Assembly: GCF_009363275.1 (NCBI RefSeq)
Contig: NZ_CP045324.1
Location: 310,001 to 374,000, forward strand
Source: Marinobacter sp. THAF197a
Lineage (GTDB): Bacteria; Pseudomonadota; Gammaproteobacteria; Pseudomonadales; Oleiphilaceae
Length of the DNA: 64,000 nucleotides
Reading direction: 5' to 3'
Shown here: positions 9,069-15,775 of the stretch, in pieces
Layout of the letters: each line of letters starts with the position of its first letter
How positions within the stretch are numbered: position 1 is the first letter of the stretch
Notes under the pieces: model-generated
What the model was told of the DNA's origin: nothing
The model's input: only the letters and a program-made list of their open reading frames with translations
Database searches by the model: none
Program-made: the position numbers and the translations under genes

Positions 9069-9665
9069 TCAGACCTCGGACTCGGTATCAGCGTAGCCAT
9101 CCACCACGCCGGTCGAGAGGTAGACGTCCTTGCTGGTGAGGTTCTTGATGGCTGTCAGGAAATACTGGATGCCGGTAATGGCGAAACCGATGGGCGCCCA
9201 TATATAGATGATCCAGATGGGTATGCCCAGGGCGGGCAAAATGCGGCCACGGCCGTACAGGGTTTCGATGTAGCCGTAGGCGTGGTAACACAGGAAAAAC
9301 ATAACCACCGAAGTGAACAGGGCGATGAAGATCATCAGTACCTTTCGGCCCTTGGCGGGCAGAGCGTCGTATACCGCGGACATCCGGATGTGACGGCCAT
9401 GGCGGGCGGCGTAACCAATACCGGCGAAGGTGATCAGAATGATCAGGATGCGGTTGATCTCACCAGAGAAAAACAGGCCTTCTCCGAACACAAAACGCCC
9501 GATCACGTTGGCGCAGGTGTTGATAGCCATGAGGATAACGCCAGCGGCGAGCATGACGGCCTCGACCTTGGCGATCCATTCATCGATGGTGCCCAGAAAG
9601 CCCGGCAAACCGGACTCGTAGGTACCGGTATCGTCTTCAACAACCTCCTGGGGATGTTCAGACAT
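9069..9665 (-). CDS. teaB: Ectoine TRAP transporter small permease, TeaB/DctQ-type
   Basis: A 198-residue DctQ-type protein with four hydrophobic segments (about residues 30-50, 70-90, 110-130, 150-170) between an acidic N-terminus and a hydrophilic C-terminus. I start at the ATG at 9665 (MSEHPQEV), which has GGAG eight bases upstream; a GTG three codons earlier is the alternative. It forms the membrane complex with the large permease. GRFVFGEGLFFSGEINRILI near residue 70 matches the family pattern. Its position between binding protein and large subunit is the standard tea order. Confidence 0.9.
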   Translation of the reverse strand: MSEHPQEVVEDDTGTYESGLPGFLGTIDEWIAKVEAVMLAAGVILMAINTCANVIGRFVFGEGLFFSGEINRILIILITFAGIGYAARHGRHIRMSAVYDALPAKGRKVLMIFIALFTSVVMFFLCYHAYGYIETLYGRGRILPALGIPIWIIYIWAPIGFAITGIQYFLTAIKNLTSKDVYLSTGVVDGYADTESEV

Positions 9666-9780
9666 GGATTCCACTCCAGAATCATTTGCTCCCGGCCGGT
9701 AAAGACCCCGGCGGGGCGGGGGTTAAACCAGGGCCGGACATCAAGGGGTGGCTAATTGCCACCCCTTGAATCCTGCCGTT

Positions 9781-10809
9781 TTACTGTCCCTGAACGGCTT
9801 CGAGATCGGCCTTGAACTGGTCAAGCAGCTGCTTGCCACGTTCGCCGGTCATGTTGATGAAGCGCTCTTCCACCTGCGGTGCGCGGGCGCGGAAGGCTTC
9901 AATCTGCTCGTCGTTCAGGCGGGTAACGGTAACCCGATCACTGGCTGCCTGGATTTTCTCCAGGGCTTCATCGGCCAGGCCATCGATGTGCACGATGATT
10001 TCCTCAAAGGCGTAGTCCGCAGCATCGCGAACCAGCTTTTTGTCTTCATCAGACAGGCCGTTGTAGAAATTCTGGTTCGCCATCATGGCGGTGGTAAACC
10101 AGCCGTGGCCGGTGAATACCAGGTTCGGGGATACCTCGTACAGGCCACCGGATTCAATCCAGAAAATCGGGTTTTCCTGACCCTGGATCATGTTGGTCTG
10201 CAGGGCACCGTACACTTCACCCCAGGGCAGCGGCGTGGGTGTGGCACCAAAGGCGGAATAGGTTTCAGACAACAGCGGGTTGGTCATTACCCGGATTTTC
10301 TTGTTGCGGAATTCTTCCGGTGAGGTGACTGGCTCATCGACCGTGACCACCATTTCACCCTCAGGGTACATCTTCAGCAGTTCCAGGCCCTGCTCGGAAT
10401 AGAGCTCCGGGAAGTCTTCGTTGATGGCCTTGGATTCCCGGAAAAACGTGATGACCGTTTCCATGTCGGTCGGCATCAGGTAGGGAATGAAGAAGATTTG
10501 TGCTTCGGGAATCAGGGAGCCGGTGAAGCCTGGTGACTGGTTTACGAAGTTGAGAATGCCAGCCTGGGTTTGCTCCATGATGTCATCAGACTCGCCCAGT
10601 TCGCCGAAGCGGAACACCTGGACCGTGTGGTCGGAATTCTCCTCAACGTATTCCTTGAATTTGTAGGCGTAAACGTCCTGAACATCACCCTCGTATTCTT
10701 CATGGGCATAGCGCCAGTTGGCTGCGTTTACCGAGTTTGCCGCAGTGATCGCTGCAAAGGCGAACGCCGAAAAACCGGCCAGTTTCCTGAATTTACTTGT
10801 GTTGCTCAT
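9781..10809 (-). CDS. teaA: Ectoine-binding TRAP periplasmic protein, TeaA-like
   Basis: A 342-residue secreted solute-binding protein. The ATG at 10809 is chosen because GGAG lies eight bases upstream and it yields a signal peptide ending at SVNA-ANWRY. The mature protein begins NWRYAHEEYEGDVQDVYA and continues with FGELGESDDIMEQTQAGI and FWIESGGLYEVSPNL; from memory these are nearly identical to TeaA of Halomonas elongata, whose structure with ectoine is known. It would capture ectoines from sea water for osmoprotection or as carbon and nitrogen source. First gene of teaABCD; no ectoine catabolic (eut/doe) genes appear in the window, so osmotic uptake is the likelier purpose. Confidence 0.92.
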   Translation of the reverse strand: MSNTSKFRKLAGFSAFAFAAITAANSVNAANWRYAHEEYEGDVQDVYAYKFKEYVEENSDHTVQVFRFGELGESDDIMEQTQAGILNFVNQSPGFTGSLIPEAQIFFIPYLMPTDMETVITFFRESKAINEDFPELYSEQGLELLKMYPEGEMVVTVDEPVTSPEEFRNKKIRVMTNPLLSETYSAFGATPTPLPWGEVYGALQTNMIQGQENPIFWIESGGLYEVSPNLVFTGHGWFTTAMMANQNFYNGLSDEDKKLVRDAADYAFEEIIVHIDGLADEALEKIQAASDRVTVTRLNDEQIEAFRARAPQVEERFINMTGERGKQLLDQFKADLEAVQGQ

Positions 10810-11023
10810 CGCGCTGTCTCCGTTTGTTTTTTTGCTGAAATCCTTTGTTACATTATTAAAGACTGGCAAAACATGAGGGTTTTCGCAAGGAAATGGCCAA
10901 AATCAGATAATTCAGGCGACAGGTTTTTCGGCATCGCAAGTTTATGAAATTTCGATTTATTCAGCCGGGAGGTGGCACGGCGGAGGGAATGCCGGATTAT
11001 TTTCTGAGCAAAATATAACCAGA

Positions 11024-11045
11024 AGGCGGCCAGTTACGGCCGCCT
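11024..11045 (-). terminator. Terminator after the HiPIP gene
   Basis: Perfect 8-bp stem AGGCGGCC / GGCCGCCT with a 6-base loop, followed on the minus strand by TCTGGTTATATTTT. It lies 12 bases past the HiPIP stop and separates that gene from the tea promoter region (10810-11023), in which I see no further gene. Confidence 0.65.
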
Positions 11046-11056
11046 GTGAAATGGCA

Positions 11057-11380
11057 TCAGCCGCCGGGTACCCAGGTGTTACACCAGCCGTCGGCGTTGA
11101 CCAGAACATCGCTGAACTGCGGGTGACGACAGCCGCCCCACCCCCCGGAAACTTCCCCGGCCCAAAACGCGCAGTTGGAGCACTTGTTTCCATCCTGATA
11201 TTTCTCATGACCGCTGGTACTACCGTCGTTCACGTAGTCCAGGGCATGGCCGTCCTCCGCTCTCGGCTTCTCGGCTCGGGCTGCCGGAACGTGTGTGGCC
11301 ACCCGTGCCAGTGGAACGGCAGCGACACCTAACGCGGCAGTGCGCAGGAATACCCGTCGACTTTTATTGAAATCGCTCAT
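11057..11380 (-). CDS. High-potential iron-sulfur protein (HiPIP) with Tat signal
   Basis: A 107-residue periplasmic electron carrier. The N-terminus KSRRVFLRTAALG is a twin-arginine export signal, cleaved after about residue 36 (ARA). The mature part has the four cysteines of a HiPIP [4Fe-4S] cluster: KCSNC, GGCRHP and GWCNTW, with aromatic residues around. HiPIPs pass electrons to terminal oxidases or reductases. AAAGGAG stands seven bases before the ATG. It appears to be mono- or bicistronic with the hydrolase gene upstream (127-base gap). Redox partner unknown. Confidence 0.92.
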   Translation of the reverse strand: MSDFNKSRRVFLRTAALGVAAVPLARVATHVPAARAEKPRAEDGHALDYVNDGSTSGHEKYQDGNKCSNCAFWAGEVSGGWGGCRHPQFSDVLVNADGWCNTWVPGG

Positions 11381-11507
11381 TGGTAACTCCTTTCTCTCTC
11401 ATCATTTATGGATTGCCCTGCCGGAACCGAGGTTCAGGCAACGGCGAGGGCAGCAGAACCACCCTACCAAAATGATTCGGTCGTGCACCGCGATTGGATG
11501 ACATCGG

Positions 11508-12047
11508 TCAATGATGACGCGGGTTTAATCCGGCGTTCATGAGAAAGGCACGGAACTCATCGGCAACCCGCGCAACGCTATGCTCCAGCCGGTGGTTATC
11601 GGGTAGCAGCAGGATTGGGAGTTTCTGGGCCTGGGCCAGTTCGACGACTGGCATGGGTGGTACCACGTCGTCCTGCCAACCGTGGATGATCTGGGTATAC
11701 CGGGCCTGAATGCGTGGCCGGCTTTGGGGGTAATCGGGCAGGGCCAGGGCTGGCGCCAACAGGAAGCACCCCAGTACCGGTGTGTCTGCACTGGTCTGCG
11801 CGCACACCCAGCCGCCCATGCTCGAACCGGCAAGGATGGTCCGGGCCGGGTCGGCACCCGCTGCCGCCATGGCATCGCGCATTTGCCCAAAGCGCTGGGC
11901 CGGGTCTTTGGTGCTACGATGATCAACGGCTTCGGCGTGGACGCCGGCAAACGACTCCGCCACCGTTTTAAGGGCCTGGATTTTGGTACTCCCGGGGCCG
12001 CTTTCGAGCCCATGGGAAAGAAAAACGAAAGTTTCGGGTGCAGACAC
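11508..12047 (-). CDS. Small alpha/beta hydrolase
   Basis: A 179-residue cytoplasmic alpha/beta-hydrolase-fold protein. The oxyanion region is FLSHGLESGPGSTK near residue 10; the nucleophile elbow is GSSMGG with serine 76; a likely acid is Asp126 or Asp127 in HGWQDDVV and the base His152 or His156 in NHRLEHS. The compact size and lack of a lid resemble the YqiA/RsbQ-like small esterases. No signal peptide. Substrate unknown; it could be an esterase or thioesterase. Neighbours (HiPIP downstream, glutathione peroxidase divergent) do not suggest a pathway. Confidence 0.8.
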   Translation of the reverse strand: MSAPETFVFLSHGLESGPGSTKIQALKTVAESFAGVHAEAVDHRSTKDPAQRFGQMRDAMAAAGADPARTILAGSSMGGWVCAQTSADTPVLGCFLLAPALALPDYPQSRPRIQARYTQIIHGWQDDVVPPMPVVELAQAQKLPILLLPDNHRLEHSVARVADEFRAFLMNAGLNPRHH

Positions 12048-12153
12048 GGGAATCTCTCCGGTAGTTAATCGTGGGTTTTGCCGTGAAGCCAGGTTATGAG
12101 CGGATTGCCCATCTCTGTCGTATCTCTGTATTCAGCAGAACAGGAGTCTAACA

Positions 12154-12699
12154 ATGCACATGACACTATGGCAGCGGTGGTCGCTGATCGCTCTTATGTT
12201 TGCGGTTATGCCGGCCTGGGCCGCCGAGTGCCCCGCCTTTCTCGACCATGACCAGCGCAAGCTGCACTCCAGGGATTCCGTCAACCTGTGTGACCTGGCC
12301 GCCGGCCAGCCGATGCTGGTGGTGAACACCGCAAGCCGCTGTGGTTATACCGGCCAGTTTGAGGGCCTCGAAGCGCTGCATCAGACATTCCGCGACAAGG
12401 GCCTGGTTGTGGTGGGCTTTGCCAGCGATGATTTCCGGCAGGAGGCGAGCACCGAAGAAGAAGCCGCCGAGGTCTGTTTCGTCAACTTTGGCGTCACCTT
12501 CACCATGATCGCGCCCGGGCCGGTGACCGGTTCCCAGGCGAACCCGGTATTCCGCGAGATCAACCGTCAGAGCCAGCCGCCGCGCTGGAACTTCACCAAA
12601 TACGTACTGGATCGGGACGGCAAGGTTACCGCCAGCTTCCCCAGCCGGGTTCGCCCGGACGATCCTCAGTTAATGGAAGCCATCGAAGGGGTGCTCTGA
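12154..12699 (+). CDS. Glutathione peroxidase-family protein, exported
   Basis: A 181-residue thiol peroxidase with an N-terminal signal peptide (LIALMFAVMPAWA-AE). The peroxidatic cysteine is Cys63 in NTASRCGYTGQF, and WNFTKYVLDRDG supplies the conserved Trp145 and Asn146 of the active site; Gln96 is a candidate fourth member. The usual FPCNQF block is degenerate here (FASDDFRQE), so the second catalytic cysteine of some members is missing. It would reduce peroxides in the periplasm, probably with a thioredoxin-like donor rather than glutathione. GGAG lies seven bases before the ATG. Its end overlaps the converging monooxygenase gene by 34 bases. Confidence 0.88.
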   Translation: MHMTLWQRWSLIALMFAVMPAWAAECPAFLDHDQRKLHSRDSVNLCDLAAGQPMLVVNTASRCGYTGQFEGLEALHQTFRDKGLVVVGFASDDFRQEASTEEEAAEVCFVNFGVTFTMIAPGPVTGSQANPVFREINRQSQPPRWNFTKYVLDRDGKVTASFPSRVRPDDPQLMEAIEGVL

Positions 12700-13685
12700 T
12701 CCCGGGTTTGCGCCAGGATATCAAGGGCATGGCGTCGCTGCGCCGGATCATAGATATCGACGGTGAACATCAGTTCGTCTACGTTGATATCCGCCAGCAG
12801 ATTATCGAGTTGGTGGCGGATATCATCGGCGTTGCCCATCACCTGTAACGCCAGGAAATCCAGTACGCTGAGCTTCTCACCGGCGTTCCACAGGCCGTCC
12901 ATGGATTCAACCGGCGGTTTCATCCACAAGGGCTGGCCACGGAACAGAGACAGAATGCGCTGGTAACTGGTGGTGGCCAGAAACTTTGCCTGATCCAGGG
13001 AGTCGGCCGGAATGGCCGGAATGGCGAGCATAGCGTAGGGCCGGTTTAATTGGGGGGAGGGCTGGAAATTATCCCGGTAAACCCTCAGGGCTTCCCGGTA
13101 CAGCCTTGGAGCGAAGTGCCCGGCGAAGGCATAGGGCAGGCCCCGCGCTGCTGCCAGCTGGGCGCTGAACAGGCTTGAGCCCAGAAGCCAGATCGGCACC
13201 TCGGTGCCCGCGCCGGGTATGGCCTTGACCGGTTGGCCCGGTTGCAGTGGGCCGAGCAGACTTTGCAGGCGGGCAACATCTTCCGGGAACTTTTCTGCCC
13301 CCAAGCCTTCACGGCGTAGTGCCCTGGCCGTGATCGGGTCGGTACCCGGTGCCCGGCCCAGGCCAAGGTCAATGCGCCCCGGATAAAGACATTCCAGGGT
13401 GCCAAATTGTTCAGCCACCACCAATGGCGGGTGATTGGGCAGCATGACGCCACCAGAGCCAACCCGAATGGTGTTGGTTCGGCCAGCGATATGGCCCACC
13501 AGCACAGACGTGGCGGAACTGGATATGCCCTCCATGTTGTGGTGCTCGGCCAGCCAGAAGCGCTTGAAGCCCAGTGTTTCGGCATGTTGGGCGTAGGCAA
13601 CACTGTTTGCCAGTGTGGTGCTCACCGAATCACCTTCGCGGACGGAGGCCAGTTCGAGCAGGGAATAATCGGGCAGGGTAGGCAT
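12666..13685 (-). CDS. Luciferase-like (LLM) flavin-dependent monooxygenase
   Basis: A 339-residue cytoplasmic protein of the bacterial luciferase fold. Diagnostic stretches are YAQHAETLGFKRFWLAEHHNMEGI near residue 35, VGSGGVMLPNHPPLVVAEQFGTL near residue 75 and GRIDLGLGRAPGTDP near residue 105, as in the YhbW/MsnO8 group of FMN-dependent LLM enzymes. Substrate unknown. CGGAG precedes the ATG. The last 34 coding bases overlap the end of the glutathione peroxidase gene on the other strand, an antisense overlap. Not part of an obvious operon. Confidence 0.88.
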   Translation of the reverse strand: MPTLPDYSLLELASVREGDSVSTTLANSVAYAQHAETLGFKRFWLAEHHNMEGISSSATSVLVGHIAGRTNTIRVGSGGVMLPNHPPLVVAEQFGTLECLYPGRIDLGLGRAPGTDPITARALRREGLGAEKFPEDVARLQSLLGPLQPGQPVKAIPGAGTEVPIWLLGSSLFSAQLAAARGLPYAFAGHFAPRLYREALRVYRDNFQPSPQLNRPYAMLAIPAIPADSLDQAKFLATTSYQRILSLFRGQPLWMKPPVESMDGLWNAGEKLSVLDFLALQVMGNADDIRHQLDNLLADINVDELMFTVDIYDPAQRRHALDILAQTRDQSTPSMASIN

Positions 13686-13787
13686 AGTTCTCCGGTGGCT
13701 GTTGTAATCAATGGACAGGCAACCATGGTGATGTCGGCGGCCTATTTCAAGAATAGCGAAGAAGTATACCGGGAGGGTAGGTGAAGC

Positions 13788-13813
13788 CCGGCCAGTCGGG
13801 AATGACTGGCCGG
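13788..13813 (-). terminator. Hairpin after the 5'-nucleotidase gene
   Basis: Perfect 10-bp stem CCGGCCAGTC / GACTGGCCGG with a 6-base loop lies 20 bases beyond the nucleotidase stop on the minus strand. The rest of the 13686-13832 gap holds no gene. Confidence 0.6.
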
Positions 13814-13832
13814 AGGTTACCAGGGCGCTGCT

Positions 13833-15653
13833 TCAGAGGGCTGGTATATAGTTCTGGGTTGAATATTCGTCTGCGGACGGCTTGCTCAGGGAGCCTACCT
13901 CAAGAACGTAATCGACAAACGACTGGGCATAATCCAGGAACGTATCGGTTGCCCGTCCGTCGTCAGACACCGCGCCAAAGGTCACATACCCATCGCGGCC
14001 GCCGGCGGTGAAGCTGTTGGTAACCACGTTCAATTCCTCGTCATCGGCCAGGGCGCGCCATTCGGCCGAATTACGCGGGTTGACCTCAATGTTGAACAAG
14101 CGCTCGCCTTCCGGCCGGTTCATGTCCACTTCCCAGCGCAGCCCTGCCGCGTAGGGGTAGGCTCCGCTGGAGCCGCCCTCAACATGGGCAAACTCAACCG
14201 CTTCGTTTAACACCGCCCGGATTTCCGCGCCAGACATGGCCAGATCCGTCAGGGTGTTGGCAAACGGCAGAAGTGTGTAGGCGTCGCCAATCGTGATGCT
14301 GCCAGCAAACAGGTCGGTTCGGACGCCACCACCGTTCTGGATGGCCACATCGGCGTTCTTGCTAAGGAACAGGAAGGCCTGGGCGACAAGGTTGGAGATG
14401 TCGCTGCCGCGGTTGGGGTCTTCGCCTTCGCACGTGTCATCCCCATAGGGCCGGCCGGGAATTCTGGCCAGGCAGAGATCTTCGGTGGCGGTTCCGATTA
14501 TCCGGTTGCGGAAGTCATCCAGCTGGTTGGTGTAGTAGGCCAGCAGCTGTGCGGATGTTGGGTCTGGGGTTACCAGACTGAGCTGGTCATCGGCGTCGAT
14601 GGCCGCCAGGATGTCGGCGCGCTCGCTGCCTTCCGGCTGGTAGTTGTTATCTTCGGCGTCTTTGCGCGTGAAGTTATCACCCAGGAGCAGGTGGGGCGTG
14701 CCGCTGCACGAGGTCACTACGCCGTTTTCGTCCCAGGTAACGCTGAGCTCGCCAACCACTCGGGAATACTGCCACGCCTGGGCTACGCATACTTTGTTAC
14801 CATCGGCATTGGTCAGTTCTGTTGGGTAGGGCCCTGCAGCAGACAGTCCGTAGGCATCGAAGTCTCCGAGCAGGCTATGGGAATCACCACCAATGATGAC
14901 ATCCACACCGGACAGCGACGCTGCCAGGTTCAGGTCGTTTTCGTAATGATAATGGGTTAGCAACACGATCTTGTTGATGCCGGACGCCTCGAGCTCGTCA
15001 ATCATGGCCTGCGCCGTTTCCATCTCATCGAGGAATTCGGTGGTCGCCAGCGGGCTGGAGCTGTTGCGGGTTTTATTGGCTATGTCGATGCCGACTATGG
15101 CCACCTGCTCACCACCGATTGATTTGATGACGTAGGGCTGGATGTAGTCATCCTCGGCAATCGGTGCCAGGGGAGTACCAACCTGGGGCTTGACGTTGGC
15201 GGCCAGTACCGGCGTCTGACAACTTCCGCTATCCAGCAGATCCAGGAACTTCTTCAGCCCCTCATCGCCCCGGTCGAACTCGTGGTTGCCCAGTGCAAAC
15301 GCATCGAAACACACCTGGTTCATCAGTCGGGCATCGGCCTCTCCCTCAAACGATGAAAAGTACAGGGTGCCGGTTATGGCATCGCCCGCGTGCAGTTTCA
15401 GAACGTTGTCCAGGGCCGCTTCCCGCTCTGCAATTTTTCCGGCCACTCGTGGAAAGCCGCCAATCGGAAAGGACGTGCTCTTGCCGGCAATCATCAGGGA
15501 CTGGGAGCCTTCTTCCAGATGGGAGTGGTGGTCGTTGATGTGCAGGATGTTGGCGGTAAAGCTGCTGGCTTCCGGGGCGTTGTTATTGCTGTCGCTGTTG
15601 CAACCGGCCAGCGCAGCGAGGGGTAATGCAATCCATAGGGTTTTGCGGATCAT
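13833..15653 (-). CDS. UshA-type metallophosphatase / 5'-nucleotidase lipoprotein
   Basis: A 606-residue exported enzyme. The ATG at 15653 has AAGGAG seven bases upstream and gives a lipoprotein signal, ALPLAALAGC, with cysteine at about residue 18. The N-terminal calcineurin-like domain has LHINDHHSH, LGNHEFDRG, LTHYHYEND and GGDSHS, the two-metal ligands of 5'-nucleotidases. The C-terminal half holds the substrate domain with QNGGGVRTDL and TNSFTAGGRDGY. It should strip phosphate from nucleotides at the cell surface. It lies 122 bases downstream of an extracellular nuclease gene on the same strand, so the two likely turn external DNA into nucleosides and phosphate. Confidence 0.93.
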   Translation of the reverse strand: MIRKTLWIALPLAALAGCNSDSNNNAPEASSFTANILHINDHHSHLEEGSQSLMIAGKSTSFPIGGFPRVAGKIAEREAALDNVLKLHAGDAITGTLYFSSFEGEADARLMNQVCFDAFALGNHEFDRGDEGLKKFLDLLDSGSCQTPVLAANVKPQVGTPLAPIAEDDYIQPYVIKSIGGEQVAIVGIDIANKTRNSSSPLATTEFLDEMETAQAMIDELEASGINKIVLLTHYHYENDLNLAASLSGVDVIIGGDSHSLLGDFDAYGLSAAGPYPTELTNADGNKVCVAQAWQYSRVVGELSVTWDENGVVTSCSGTPHLLLGDNFTRKDAEDNNYQPEGSERADILAAIDADDQLSLVTPDPTSAQLLAYYTNQLDDFRNRIIGTATEDLCLARIPGRPYGDDTCEGEDPNRGSDISNLVAQAFLFLSKNADVAIQNGGGVRTDLFAGSITIGDAYTLLPFANTLTDLAMSGAEIRAVLNEAVEFAHVEGGSSGAYPYAAGLRWEVDMNRPEGERLFNIEVNPRNSAEWRALADDEELNVVTNSFTAGGRDGYVTFGAVSDDGRATDTFLDYAQSFVDYVLEVGSLSKPSADEYSTQNYIPAL

Positions 15654-15736
15654 GCCTGAACTCCTTGTTGGGTGACTACAGGGAGTCTGCGTTGTTGAGG
15701 TGTCAAAGCCGTGATGATTTTGTTGCAGTTTGAAGG

Positions 15737-15768
15737 GCACAACACCTGCCAGCGGGCAGGTGTTGTGC
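15737..15768 (-). terminator. Strong hairpin between the nuclease and nucleotidase genes
   Basis: A perfect 14-bp stem (15737-15750 with 15755-15768) and AGCG loop, 7 bases past the nuclease stop. No T-run follows on the minus strand, so it may be a partial terminator or an mRNA 3'-end stabiliser between two genes that act together. Confidence 0.6.
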
Positions 15769-15775
15769 GACCGGA

